Shown: piece after piece, positions 11,199 through 22,094 of the stretch
How positions within the stretch are numbered: the stretch's first letter is position 1
Layout: each line of letters begins with the position of its first letter
NCBI RefSeq assembly: GCF_029168945.1
Contig: NC_083607.1
Span: 30,365,257 to 30,429,256, forward strand
From: Cannabis sativa
Taxonomy: Eukaryota; Streptophyta; Magnoliopsida; Rosales; Cannabaceae
Reading direction: 5' to 3'
DNA: 64,000 nt
Translations under genes and position numbers: made by a program
Notes under the pieces: generated by a model
What the model saw: the letters and a program-made list of their open reading frames with translations, nothing else
What the model was told of the DNA's origin: nothing
The model's database searches: none

Positions 11199-12017
11199 TT
11201 ACAATCGACGCAGTCCTTTCGAACATCTGAGAAATAAGTATGGAGAAAATAGATCACCCTGACATAACCCTCTTGATGGAGTGGCATTACCCACTGGCTC
11301 TCTATTTAGTAAAAAGGATAAACTTGTAGATGATAAACAATTCATGATTAAAAAAATCCGTTTGTTGTAAAACCCCATCTTCCCCATCATTGATGATAAA
11401 TATGACCATTCAACTCTATTAAAAGTTTTACTCATGTCCAATTCAAGAGCAGGAAAGCCATTCCTTCCCTGGGTCTTATGCCTAAGATGGTGTACAAGTT
11501 CAAAAGCCACTAATATGTTGTTTATGATAAGGCGATTTGAAAGAAAAGCGCTTTGCATTTCTAAAATTACATTTGAAAGCACCTCCTTAAAATGAATAAG
11601 CAAGACCTTTGTGATGAGCTTATAAATCACATTGCATAAACTTAATGGGCAGAAATTACCCATAACTAGTGGCATTTGAGTTTTTGGAATAAGGGTAATG
11701 AGTGATTTGTTTAACAATTGCATATTTGCCCCTTCATTCAAAACTTTTAGAACAACTTTGGTGACTTAAGGACGCACCACTTGCCAAATATGTTGATAAA
11801 ATATAGTTGACGTACCATCACAACCAGGATTCTTATCCAGACTCATTGAAGTCAGGGCCGAGTAAACTTCGTGACTTGTGAAAGGCTGCAGCTGTGTATC
11901 ATTCATGGCTTCAGTTATGGTTGTAGGGATTGTTGAAATAATATGATCTAAGGCAGTATCATCTATGCCCAAAGTTGAAAACAATTCCTCAAAGTGTGTA
12001 GAGATAATATGAGCCAC
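11199..12017 (-). pseudogene. LINE ORF2 reverse transcriptase core
   Basis: Two open pieces (12017-11766 and 11741-11199) carry successive RT blocks: SLDKNPGCDG, then SLITLIPK, FCPLSLCNVIYKLITKVL, FLSNRLIINNILVAFELVHH, LELDMSKTFNRVEW and PSRGLCQGDLFSPYLF. These are the A-D blocks of L1-like RT, with the first catalytic aspartate in LDMSKTFN. A stop just below 11766 and later frameshifts make it non-functional. Confidence 0.85.
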
Positions 12018-12669
12018 ACTGTGCTTTGTGGTGAAAGGGACACTGTTTGAGTCATTAAGGAATTTGATTTTGTTGTTCGACTTCCCTGAAGAGGCATAAG
12101 CATGAAAGAATTTTCTATTTTGGTCTTCACATTTTAGCCAATCAATCTGTGATCTTTGGTGCCAATATATTTGCTCCTAAGATAATAAATCATCCAAAAT
12201 GTCTTTAGCTTTTTTTAGTTCTTGTACATCTGATCTCAATTCAATCTCAAAATTATTCAGCTTTAATACTTCGTTTTACTTTTTGTAGATTTTTTGCTTC
12301 ATACCACCATATTTTTGTGAGTGCCACTTTTGGAGTTCATGAGTAGAAGCATCCAAATTAGAGATGAAGTTCTAAATAACTGTACCTGGTTGAACCTATG
12401 AGTGTAAGGCTTGAACCTCCACCGAGATTTCTCTATGATTCGAAGAAAAATAGACAAGATGATTTGTAATAATTGGTTGGAAGGCATATGTCCAATGATC
12501 ATTGACAAAACACCAATGAGGTCATTCTTTAATCGTTTGTATGAATGTCTGCTTTTTGCCCAAATGAAAGGATCCCCAACATAGGGTAGAACATTCAATT
12601 GATAGCGGTCAAGAACAAATTGAAATTGTTCCATTTGAGCATCATTCCTTAAAAGTCCTCCTATTTATC
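12018..12669 (-). pseudogene. LINE ORF2 spacer between endonuclease and RT
   Basis: Degenerate. A 111-residue open piece (12634-12299) begins with a DRYQLNVLP-like stretch and includes IWAKSRHSYKRL. It lies where the end of the endonuclease and the helical linker of plant LINEs belong. Stops occur in all frames around it. Confidence 0.55.
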
Positions 12670-13086
12670 TTATTTCGATAGGATCTCATTGAAATCTCCA
12701 ATAAGTAGCCATGGCAGAAATGGAGAAACATCTTTTAACCTTTCCAAAAGAGCCCAAGTATGCACTATTTGTTGTGTTTTTGGTACGCCATAAAACTTAG
12801 TAAAGTGCCAACTTAATCCTCCATAGAAAGCCATGTAACAGTCAAAAATATTTGCATTAAGATTGAGAAGAGTTATATTTACATCATCCTTCCATAACAA
12901 CATAAGACCCCAACTTAAGCCTACTCTAGGGACTTCAAGTCCATTAATAAAATGTAAACTTTGACGAAAATGAAAAATGACATTACAACTAAGTCTAGTC
13001 TCCATGAAAAATAAAAATGAGGGGAATGCTCTTTGACAAGCAACAGAAGATGGTAGAAAGCACCTAGGTTCCCTAATCTCGAGCAT
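12670..13086 (-). pseudogene. LINE ORF2 AP-endonuclease domain
   Basis: 138 open residues include METRLSCNV (the metal-binding Glu of the ETKL-type motif), GGLSWHFTKFYGVP and PWLLIGDFNEIL, the GDFN box of exonuclease-endonuclease-phosphatase family nucleases that nick the target in L1-type retrotransposition. The start of the domain lies in another frame just upstream, indicating at least one frameshift. Confidence 0.82.
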
Positions 13087-13099
13087 TCCAACTACGATC

Positions 13100-15045
13100 T
13101 TTATGGTTGAGCGCGGGGCTGAAGAACAGCTCTCGTAGAGTTGTCTTGGGAACCCGCCAAATTCATATCATCATTAGAAATTGTTAGGTTTCTTTCATCT
13201 TCAACAGACAAGTTTGTAGTGAAAAGTGATGTTGTAGTACCTCAACACTGCTTCAATGTTTGCCTCAAGGAAAACCCTTCTTGTTGTCTCTTAACCATAC
13301 GGTTTGGTGACACGTTTTCTTCAGAACCTTTATTAGCTTTAGAGGCATCCATTATATTGCAAGAAATCGTGTAGCATGGCCACATACTAGCCATAGTGGA
13401 GGATTGTGTGGTAGAAGCTAGAAATATTTGTGGAGATGGAGGATATGTAGCTACAATATTTTCAATATTTCTGAGGTCTAGCATGTATATATCAGACAAA
13501 TAGTGAAAGAAGCACTTGTTGTTACTGATGTACACTGGTTTGTGGTGACAAAGAAAGGTACTATTACAACAGAAGAGTGTTTCAGGGCTGAATTATCATT
13601 CTGGTTTGTGGAGTTGATGTGTGTTCCAATGGTGGTGAGTACATCAATGGGTGTTTGTTGGCCAAAGGTTGTGTTGGCAGTAGTGTTTTGTAGCAAAGTT
13701 GAGCCTGATTTAAGAAAGCTACTGGTGTGTTGCTGGTGTGGATCTCTTTGTGACCCCTGTGGAACCATGATTGTCCAGTTAACAGTGGTGATTGCAACAG
13801 TTAGAGTTTATTTAGCATCAATTTGAGGTGCTGAAAAGGGTAGCAGATTAGTTTGCCCAAGATTATTAACGCTCTGGTATGTTGTTCCAAAAATCTCTCT
13901 TAGACCTTTATTGAAACACATTTGCAAGGTTAGCAGTGTTAATGACATCAAAAGAAATTTGTTGGCCACCAAACGGGACAACTTTAGTATGTTGCAGATC
14001 CGTTGGACCAAGAAGTTTTAAAATTACTTGTGTGTTTTTTTATTAAGAAACCTTTGTTCATGACTCATTGGCGCACGATCAATATTATAATTAGTCAGTG
14101 GTACTTGTTGATGATGATGTGGTCCATTCCCTTGTGTAACTTGGACTAGTGGGGTGTTCATTGTACTAGTCGAGTGTAGAGCAGCATATGGAGCCATAGG
14201 AGAATTGTTAGAAGGATTGAAAGAGGATTCTCCTTCTAATAACGTTCGTGGATGTGGCGACCCTCATAAAGCAAGAGAAAGGACAGTCGAAACTATGGAT
14301 GTCCTAGCAAGTCTTGTGAGTAGAGGCCATGCATTACCTTTAGCAAAATCAGTTCTATAGCGATCATATCCTGATGTTGGTAGTGCAGCGCCTTTAAGTT
14401 CAGGCCCATATTCCAAGTCAGGGTCGATTCCTCCATCAAGTTTTTCCATAAATATTGGGCACTTTTGGAAGCGATGTCCAAGAACACCACATTCCATACA
14501 CTATTCGAGCAATCGTTCATAGCAGAATTCTGCTCAAAAATTGTCTTCGATTTTTCGAAGTTTAATCATTTTGCCACATATCAATGGTTTAGTGATATTG
14601 AGACAAACCCGGATCCTAATAAAGGACCCCAACCTCATTCAAGAAATCTTCATGAACTTTAACAAACTTTTCTATTATATCACCAACCTTTGTGGCCAAT
14701 GCTCTAGTCTTACTTAAGAAATGTAGCCGATACACTTGAACCCAAAAAGGAGAGTAAATTAGATCCTCAAGTGTGACATTTTGCAGAGCAGTTGGCGTCT
14801 GAAGAACAATGTGATAGTTTTGAAAGTGTAAAGGCTCACGAGATAGGTTGCGAAACTTATGCCCTTCTCAACCAAGTAAGCATAAACAAATCAAAGTGTA
14901 GTTCAGAGATCTTAGTGTGGAAACAGCCATCCACATGCTCAGCCATTTGTCTTTGGATTGTTAAAATCCACACTTTCCTTCTCGTTAACACTTTAGCAAC
15001 TAGAACAAGATTAGTGTTAAGTGTCATGGTGGAATTCATCTTATC
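13100..15045 (-). pseudogene. LINE ORF1 (DUF4283 and zinc knuckle), broken
   Basis: From 15039 the translation NTNLVLVAKVLTRRKVWI ... IQRQMAEHVDG matches the N-terminal DUF4283 domain of plant L1 ORF1 proteins. From 14497 it reads CGVLGHRFQKC, a CCHC-type knuckle, followed by YGPELKGA. A Thr/Ser/Gln-rich C-terminal linker (13768-13242) follows. At least three frame breaks are present. The protein would be an RNA-binding chaperone for the LINE. Confidence 0.75.
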
Positions 15046-15100
15046 AGCGAGAGAATTTATGATACCAACTGTAACATAGCAGACCGATCAATATAAGTAA

Positions 15101-16532
15101 CCTAAAAAGAAATTTGGAAATACTTCAGTTTGAATTGAAGGGAACAGTTTAAACAACATGGAAAGGATGAAGAAGGAGAGAAATTGCAGAAAAAAAAAAA
15201 AAAAAAAACGGTAATGGACAATAAACTGCCACATAGCACTAAAGCATGTTGGGAGTCATAAGTAGCATTAACGATGGAATTGAAAATTGGTGAAATCCAT
15301 AAACAATAATAGAGGGGTAGAACAGTAAATACAAGTTAGGCCTTTTTTTTAAAAGGAAATACAAGTTAGTCCACTGATGCATCCAATGAGGAAGAAGATG
15401 GACCACATTATAACCTATAAGGTAGTTGACTGGTCAGATGAGTAAGTTCTAATACTATTTTGTTGGAATTCAAAACACATTAAATGGCATCGGAAAATTT
15501 TCAAGCTAACGTTTCATCACAATCACTCGTACTCAAACACATTTTCATCTATAGCTTTCACACAAACATCCATTCCCAACTTTTCTTTGGCAAAAATAGT
15601 CCATGTAGCCTTTATACAATTTTCAAAATTACATAAAATGTCCTTTTATTTATTTATTTTACCCTTGAATTTCTAATATGGAGTATGAAATGAATTATTT
15701 TATGAGATTTTAGACTTTGGACTAGAAAGTAAAAACTACGTCATTGTCAGCAAACTCTCCTAGTTTTACTAGGTACTGGGTCTTTTCGTATCTATTGACT
15801 AATGTAATATGGAAAGCAAGAACCATGTTGCTTCCTACTCTTAATTATATTCTTTACAATGGAATATCAACAAAGCACATGATTTTTTTTAATGATACTT
15901 TTCGTATCAATGCTGTATTTTAGAAGAATAACATATCACTTTTACAAAATGGGTGTTGAACAGCATTTTAAAGGCCATTTTTTTAGTGAACCTACATCAT
16001 TTCGTAAACAATCAAGGGTACAAGACTAAAAAACTTTTGGCCACAAGTCAAAACACCTAATCTTTATGAGTAGTTTTGCACAATAGACAGATATCAAATT
16101 ATACCTAGAAATTGTTAAAGTTTGTCATATGAACATCGTATATTGTCTTCTTAGAGTCACTCATGCTAGGAGGCCAAAAATATTCATAAATCAAAAACAA
16201 AATAATATCAAGAATCAATACTTATTGTTCGTTTAAACTATATATGTATATATGTGCGTACACAATACTTTCTCTCATGCGTTTGTCACGGTCTCTTGAC
16301 GTGTACTTATGTGTTTTCCAAATCATGAGCTGGTTGGACTTGTGGTACAAGTACAGTAACTCAAGCTAATTGATCAGCAATACAGAACCATATGGTATTC
16401 CTATAACTTTCTTTTTTCTTTATCACCTTATATTTCAATGAAAGAATTGTTTTAACATATTTCCAACAAAAATGGGAACCATATATAAGCAAGAAAGTAC
16501 AGCATGAGGTGGGAGGATGCAGGATGTTACCA
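15101..16532. other. Intergenic spacer with A19 tract
   Basis: AT-rich, no convincing gene. It holds an uninterrupted A19 run (15190-15208) and ends in the 3' flank of the PUB17-type gene. No poly(A) signal could be assigned with confidence. Weak open frames of 60-100 codons have no recognisable motif. Confidence 0.6.
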
Positions 16533-18668
16533 CTACAAAACAGGCACTGGAATGGCCATTTGTACGGAGACATCACCCGATAAAGCTGAATCTCTACTTG
16601 TGGCCGAATTTCCTGCTAAGGCATATCCCACGGCGAGGCCACCATAATGCATGACTGTATTCTCGCATCTCTGGAACTCTCTGGCAAGAGAAGCTGCCTT
16701 TCTTCTTGCTCGCTTCGTACCGGTAAACAACAAATTTTGGAGCAAACCCGCCAATGATGGCGCCTTAACCACCTTTTCTTTTGTGGTAGCCCCACCACTC
16801 CTGCATAACTCAAGCAATGCTGCAACTGCATTCTCTTTACCCTTTGCTGTTCCATAACGCATCATACTGATCAAGCCAGCCACGGCCATTTCCTCATTCC
16901 CCACTGCTTCGGCCCCACTTGCCTGCCTAACAATCAAGGCCAAGGCACCTGCTGCTTCCTCAGCAACTCCTTCATTTCTCAATGCATTTACTAGAGCTGT
17001 CACAGCCCTCGCCTCTATCATTCTCGCACAGTTATCAATGTGCGTTGAAAGATTAAATAATGCTGTTACAGCATCCTTCTTTCCTCTTGGAGTACCCTCT
17101 CTAAGCAACCCAGCCAAGGCTTCTATTGCCCCTTCCACGTATGCTATTCTTTTCTTGTAATCATGGACTGCTGAAAGGCTAAACAAAGTTGCAGCAGCAT
17201 TTTCCCTGGCCTCTGTTGTTTGCCCAAACCTGAGAACTTCAACAATTGATTCTAAACACCCTTCTTCATCCATAATTCGGCTTTTGTTCTTGTCATATAT
17301 AGACAGGTTAAGCATTGCAGTGACAGAATTCTCCTGGGCAACAGGGTTAACAGACAAAAGAATTGTTCGAAGATGTGGAATTGCACCAGCTTCCGCAATG
17401 AAAGCACGGTTTTCCCTTCCTGTTTTAGCTAATAAACGAATCTCGCGAGCAGCAACAGTCTTTGCAACTTGTGATCCATTTGCGAGCTGCTGAATAAGAA
17501 GAGCTGCTGTTGCTCTGTTAGCTTCAAGAGCAGCCTTAGTTGGGGAAGCCACCACAAAGCTTTCAGTGCACTCTGGTGGGTCATAAGGGATTCCATGGGC
17601 AGTGCACCACTGCATAATCAAATTTCTCAGTGCGCGATTGGGAAAGATACAGGTTTTAATAAGCATTTGGCCCGTCTTTGGGCATGTACAGTGACCCTCT
17701 TCCACCCACCTGGATATGGATCTTCGGTCATAAGTCTGTCCTGTTGAGATTATCACAGGGTCTCGCATCAAATCCAATGAAATTGGGCAGCAAAAGTCCT
17801 TCGGGATTGTTATAAAAGTGTCTGCAATTTCCTGTGAAAGAATCCCTTTTCTCAGCTTCTTCAGAGTCCCTCTTCCCAACTCTACTTCGTCCTCCTCGAA
17901 TCCAAATAACAAAAACCTGGAATACCTTGTAAGCGCCACAAAACCATTAAGAACCCCAACTGTAGGTTCATTATCTCCCTCGTGATTCACAATCTGCTCT
18001 TCCAAAAACTCAATCTCATTTCTACAACTCTTTGGGTCTTGAATCCGTAATCTCACCACAAGAAAGGAACGCAATTCATCCGGATCAGGAATTTGACTAT
18101 TCTCAAACTGATCAAGAAATCTAAAGAAGCGAATCCTGAGAGCTTCATCGTCCTTATCAATAAACAGTTTAGCACTTCTGGACTGCCTCCGCAAGAGTTC
18201 AACTTGCTCCCTAACATCGTCCCCGAGTTCAACATCTTCCATGGGAAAAACATCTAAAAGGGTCGAAATCTCTTGGTTCAAATCATGGAAATGACCCGAA
18301 ATCGAATGGTTTTGAAGCAAAAGCCACAACTTACTGGATTGAGAACAATAGTCAAGAAGTATTTTGGAGCGATACAGAAGCAAATAAAGCTCCTTTAAAC
18401 AAAGCTCCGTCGTCCATGAGAGACTCAAACCCGAATCTCTCATGTACTCCAATAATACCAGAAAAACTTCCATTTTTCGGACGAGGGAGCGAGAATTCTT
18501 CCTCTGAAAGTAGAAACGCATGTCGGAAAATGATGAAACGATCTCGGCTGTCAGGGAAGCAAGGGTTTGTACGAGAGCGACATCTGTAAGGTCAACCGGA
18601 GCCAAAAATGCCTCTAAAGAAGGCGATCTTCGCCTCCTTAACGACGAGAATATCGCCGCCGAAGCCAT
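16533..18668 (-). CDS. PUB17: U-box/ARM-repeat E3 ubiquitin ligase, PUB17/ACRE276-like
   Basis: An uninterrupted single exon encodes 711 residues. Residues 1-280 form the UND-type helical N-terminal domain of the plant U-box ARM subclass. The U-box is at about 287-361 (IPKDFCCPISLDLMRDPVI, then PNRALRNLI) and recruits an E2 enzyme. ARM repeats run from about 380 to 665 and should bind substrates. The N-terminus MASAAIFSSLRRRRSPSLEA is that of PUB17, and the length fits the ~730-residue family norm. The frame is open 50 codons further upstream (to 18818), but those hydrophobic residues do not fit the family, so I start at 18668. PUB17/ACRE276 proteins are known positive regulators of hypersensitive cell death and disease resistance. 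This is the only intact host gene in the window. Confidence 0.95.
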   Translation of the reverse strand: MASAAIFSSLRRRRSPSLEAFLAPVDLTDVALVQTLASLTAEIVSSFSDMRFYFQRKNSRSLVRKMEVFLVLLEYMRDSGLSLSWTTELCLKELYLLLYRSKILLDYCSQSSKLWLLLQNHSISGHFHDLNQEISTLLDVFPMEDVELGDDVREQVELLRRQSRSAKLFIDKDDEALRIRFFRFLDQFENSQIPDPDELRSFLVVRLRIQDPKSCRNEIEFLEEQIVNHEGDNEPTVGVLNGFVALTRYSRFLLFGFEEDEVELGRGTLKKLRKGILSQEIADTFITIPKDFCCPISLDLMRDPVIISTGQTYDRRSISRWVEEGHCTCPKTGQMLIKTCIFPNRALRNLIMQWCTAHGIPYDPPECTESFVVASPTKAALEANRATAALLIQQLANGSQVAKTVAAREIRLLAKTGRENRAFIAEAGAIPHLRTILLSVNPVAQENSVTAMLNLSIYDKNKSRIMDEEGCLESIVEVLRFGQTTEARENAAATLFSLSAVHDYKKRIAYVEGAIEALAGLLREGTPRGKKDAVTALFNLSTHIDNCARMIEARAVTALVNALRNEGVAEEAAGALALIVRQASGAEAVGNEEMAVAGLISMMRYGTAKGKENAVAALLELCRSGGATTKEKVVKAPSLAGLLQNLLFTGTKRARRKAASLAREFQRCENTVMHYGGLAVGYALAGNSATSRDSALSGDVSVQMAIPVPVL

Positions 18669-19235
18669 CCTAAACAATAATAAATTTACTATAAAAAAAT
18701 CCCCTACCCAGAACAACAAATACAATTCATAAACAACCCAGTTACTCAAATTTCTCTTTCCAGACAGATATTGATAGACAAAGAACAAATTGAAGAGAAA
18801 GAGAAACTCAAATACCAAAAGGGGAACAGAGAAAAGAGAAACTCAAAACACCCAAAACCGAAGACTTTTATGCAGTCTTACTCCTCCTTTTCTTCTACTT
18901 CGTCGTTATTATTGGTAAGCTCTGGCCGAAGTTTGAATCCTCAAAAGCAAGAGAGAAAGAAATATAGACAAACGAATGAATTCACAACCTAATATTTTTA
19001 AATTAATTTAATTGAATGGATATTTAATTAATTTTGTTGAGCCGAATCCGCGTTCTCCCGAAAAGACTGTTGAATTTGTAGGTGTTGGGTTTCTCTCTCC
19101 AGAGAAATTCATGGGTGAAAACTGAAAAGGACTGGAATGGGTTTATATTCATACATATTCCTGTCCATTCGTTTTCTTCTTACCTCTCCTTACTCTACAG
19201 TTACTTCTCACCCGTATTTATTATTATTATTTATT
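18669..19235 (-). promoter_or_regulatory. 5' UTR and proximal promoter of the PUB17-like gene
   Basis: This 567-bp stretch separates the start codon from the MULE terminus. The first ~290 bp read GA/CT-rich, as is common in plant 5' UTRs. A TATAAA on the minus strand (TTTATA at 19141-19146) is a candidate TATA box about 475 bp upstream of the ATG. The transcription start cannot be read from sequence. The MULE terminus defines the outer edge of ancestral promoter sequence here. Confidence 0.45.
19227..19235. repeat. 9-bp target duplication of MULE, left (TTATTTATT)
   Basis: TTATTTATT occurs directly outside both inverted termini (19227-19235 and 32698-32706). Nine bases is the Mutator-superfamily signature. 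The sequence is AT-simple, so the match is somewhat less informative than a complex one. Confidence 0.85.
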
Positions 19236-19545
19236 GAGTTATTTGCCCAAAACTTTTTTAAATGGTCAGGTTTTTGCAACTAATCTCCAATTTTAAAATT
19301 TTTGCGATAAATCTCCCTAAATTCAAGTTCTGTTAACACTTAGCTCTTTTCGTCCATTTTTAGCTGTTAAATACCATGGTGGAATGTCCACGTGTACACA
19401 GTGTACACGTGGCACAATTTTATTAGTCCATGTAAATAAATATTTAAAAAAATAAAAAAAATTAATTATTTTAAAAATAAAAAATAAAAAAAATTATTTT
19501 TCTTTAAAAATTAAAAAATTTAAAATTTAAAAAATAATTTCAAAA
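19236..19545 (+). repeat. MULE terminal inverted repeat, left
   Basis: Pairs with 32400-32697 in reverse complement. It includes GGTCAGGTTTTTGCAACTA and an almost perfect 25-bp palindrome at 19388-19412 (half-site CCACGTGTACAC). The inner part is A/T-only and alignment fades near 19545. Confidence 0.88.
19388..19412. promoter_or_regulatory. Palindrome with two G-boxes in MULE TIR
   Basis: Half-site CCACGTGTACAC, one central base, then its reverse complement. Each arm holds a CACGTG G-box core, a plant bZIP/bHLH binding site. The same palindrome is kept in the opposite TIR (32519-32543). It could be a transposase or transcription-factor site; this is inference. Confidence 0.6.
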
Positions 19546-19659
19546 AAAATAAAAAAAAAAACCCTAATAACCCTAACCCATTCCCACTCTTCTTCTCGTT
19601 CTCTCTCTGTCAAGCCGCCCCATTCCCACTCTTCTTCTCCTTCTCAATCGCCACCACCA

Positions 19660-20072
19660 CTTCGTCTTCCTCATCTCCTTCATACACCCATCCATGACCT
19701 CCAAAATCGGAACCCTAATATCAACCTCTTCAGGAGCCTCCTTCTCCAACTGGAACCGAGGCCAAAGGTTCATCGAGTGAAACTTATTAGAAAAAGCCCG
19801 GTGATGGCAGAGGTGGGGATTCTGACGATGAAAGCCTCGGTGGAGATCTCGGAGAGGTGGGGATTTTGGAGTTGAGGAGGTCGACAATGAGAATCCGAGG
19901 GGTGATGAAGAAGACGGAGACGGAGGAGTAGAGAGAGAGGCGTTGGTGAGCTGGAAGATTTGGGAGATTCGATTATGGAGGTTGTGGTGGTGGAGGATTT
20001 GGGATTTAAGGGCGGCGGAGGAGGGACAGAGGAGGAGGAGGGTACCCTGAGAAGGGAAGTGAAGGAGGAGGA
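19660..20072 (-). pseudogene. Captured fragment of XPF/RAD1 (UVH1) DNA-repair endonuclease gene
   Basis: On the minus strand, pieces match the N-terminal SF2-helicase-like part of the plant XPF homologue RAD1/UVH1, in protein order. LHFPSQGTLLLL and ALKSQIL are in one frame, SVFFITPRILIVDLLNSKIP in a second and STEAFIVRI in a third. RAFSNKFHSM directly precedes LWPRFQ, followed by VDIRVP, then EVMDGCMKEMRKTK. The source protein has further residues between several of these pieces, so the fragment is internally deleted and frame-shifted. A short upstream piece (LAKLISS) lies at 32235-32261 beyond the copia insertion. It makes no functional nuclease. Confidence 0.85.
20068..20072. repeat. Target duplication of copia B, left (GAGGA)
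   Basis: GAGGA precedes TGTTGG at 20073 and recurs at 32235-32239 after the right LTR. Confidence 0.88.
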
Positions 20073-21391
20073 TGTTGGAAATTATTTTACCAGGATCTAG
20101 ATTTACTAACAAGTATGTTGGATTTACAACCTAATATGAATTCTAAAACAATGAAAATAAACACATATAAAGTTAGAAAACCTTACAGTGGGTGCAGCGG
20201 AATAATATGACTCCTTCCGTTCAGATCTCTAGCCCTTGATTCCTTTCTGTAGCAGAGCATCACTGTAAAGCCCGCTTAGTTAATTTGAAAATTAGCAGTT
20301 GTTTATGTTTAATCATGGAATTATTTATAGCTATTTAAATAATTTATTATGGATATTTATGGAATTCAGATATGCATGAGTATGTTATCAGTAGCTTTTA
20401 TATTTCGCATTTCCGGTGTCCGGTATTTTGGAACGCGGCGTTTGGCTCAGTAGAAATCACAACTTAGTATGTTAGTATTTTGGGGACGGGTTTTAGACAT
20501 TGGGAATGTCGGGAATGGCCGGGAATTTAGAATGTCCCAAAAATACCCCTTTAGTATGATTTTCATGATTTTATGATGGAGGGGCAAAATGGTCTTTTTG
20601 CCCCAATGACTTTTGTCCTTTAGTGACTTTTATTGGAAATTAAATGTTTATTTATTTGATTGTTTTTGGCTGAAATGGATTTAATAAATGGTTATGTTAA
20701 GTGGTTATATCATTTCTTTCATTTTACAAAAAACACTTAGAAAAGAAAAAATGAATTTTCCAAAAACTCTCTCTTTTCCTCTCCACTTTCGGCTGGGTAC
20801 TTTGGGGGTGCAAAGCTGGGTTTTTCTTCAATTCTCAAAGCTAAATTCATCCTAATTGTGAACTCTAGGTTGTGGTATGTAAATTCTAACTCTTTCTCTT
20901 TAAATTTCTTGAAAAAAATGATGAAAAGTGATGATGCATGCATGTTGTTTTAGATGTTGTTGCTGCTGCTTTCTGTGGTTATTCTATGTGGTTCAAAGCA
21001 TGTTAAATTGATAGGATTTAAGCTATGTTAGAAGCATGTAGGTTAGATTGTTAAAGCCTTGAGTTTTCTTTGCAAAAATATGAATTTTGGAAGGAAAATG
21101 TTGTGATTCTGTTCTGTGATGTTGCTGTTGTTTCTAAATGTTTTCTGAGGTGATATTATGCTAGTTTAAGGTGAATTAAGCTAGTGGATTGCTTGTTTAG
21201 ATGGATTTGCTCAAGCTTGAGTTTGGAACTCAAAGCTTGAGCTCCAATGGTGATTTTTGTGTATGTGGTTTCTGGGTAGGTTTGATGCTTTAGAAATGTT
21301 ATTTGGGACATATAGAGCAGGTCTGGAAAGTTTGGGATCAATTGGGGTTAAATTGGTCGAGTTATGGAATTTTATGGTTGCTGCCTGCGAG

Positions 21392-21486
21392 GAACCGGAA
21401 TTCCGGTTGTGCATCCGGAATTCCGGATGGGGGTTCAGAAATTCCCAGAACCGGAATTCCGGTTGGGCAACCGGTCTGCCGGTTGG
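21392..21486. repeat. Cluster of CCGGAATTCCGG palindromes in solo LTR
   Basis: Three copies of an AACCGGAATTCCGGTT-like palindrome lie within about 95 bp, followed by ACCGGTCTGCCGGTT. The related array in the element at 6946-9223 has two copies. The motifs lie upstream of the likely promoter part of the LTR. Confidence 0.75.
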
Positions 21487-22005
21487 GGGATTTTTCAGAA
21501 CCCTAGTTTTCCTCGTTTTTGGGTTTTTAGGGGTATTGCCATGCTTTTTATCGATAGGGAAACTTTTAGTTTCGAGTTTTAGTCCCCGGGAAGTGATTTA
21601 GCGTGTCACTTATAGCGTTGTGATTTTTATGGTTTAGGAGCCGATGTCCGTTCGGCTTCGGTTCCGGTCGGGTTGGCCAAGCACACGAAATCGGAATCCA
21701 GGTAAGATTAGTATAACAGTAGGCATATGTAGATTACATGTTTAGCGTGCATGTAGGAAGCCTGCTAGATTACATTAGATATGTATTTAGGCTTCGAACC
21801 ACCCAACCCTGTCACGTCGGTACGAGTGGAGTATGACCGAAGACGGAGTATGACCAGGTTCGACCGTCAGCCGACACTTGGTTGGTGGTTCGGTGCTATT
21901 GACCTATCCCGTCGGTACGAGCCGGAGTATGACCAAGCGGAGTATGGCCGGTTCGGCCGATCAGGAGGATACTTGTCAATAGTACCGTCCCCTGAACGTT
22001 CAAAA

Positions 22006-22094
22006 CTCAGTACCATGTTGGACATGGCAGTAGTGCTCAGTACCATGTTGGACATGGCAGTAGCGGGACTCAGTATCGTGTTGGACACGGCAGT
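22006..22094. repeat. Three short tandem repeats in solo LTR
   Basis: CTCAGTACCATGTTGGACA recurs three times, the last as CTCAGTATCGTGTTGGACA, with a period of about 28-33 bp. The equivalent region of the other LTRs (about 690-735 and 7410-7450) has two copies. Confidence 0.8.

Larger units (their letters stand above)
9679..15100 (-). mobile_element. Plant L1-type LINE, decayed and 3'-truncated
   Basis: Domains appear in L1 order on the minus strand: ORF1 with DUF4283 (about 15040-14860) and a zinc knuckle (14497-14400), then ORF2 with AP-endonuclease (about 13086-12670), reverse transcriptase (12017-11100), post-RT region and zinc-binding RVT domain (10700-9680). Many stops and frameshifts break it up. 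The RNase H domain and poly(A) tail expected next are absent because the CACTA terminus abuts at 9678/9679. The 5' limit is not sharp, and no target duplication was found. Confidence 0.85.

Noticed and set aside
13141..13826. Plus-strand open frames within the LINE ORF1 linker
   Set aside because: Minus-strand translation fits the expected Thr/Ser/Gln-rich linker of ORF1; the plus frames have no motif.
16524..16545. CACTA-like end ACCACTACAAAACAGG near the PUB17 stop
   Set aside because: It is coding sequence for the PUB17 C-terminus (AIPVPVL and stop); no inverted partner or subterminal repeats are present.
19558..19580. Telomeric repeat array
   Set aside because: Only two or three CCCTAA-like units (AACCCTAATAACCCTAACCC) occur inside the MULE; a telo-box-like motif, not a telomere tract.
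22006..22094. CRISPR-like short repeats
   Set aside because: Three diverged tandem units inside a plant LTR without regular unique spacers or cas genes.
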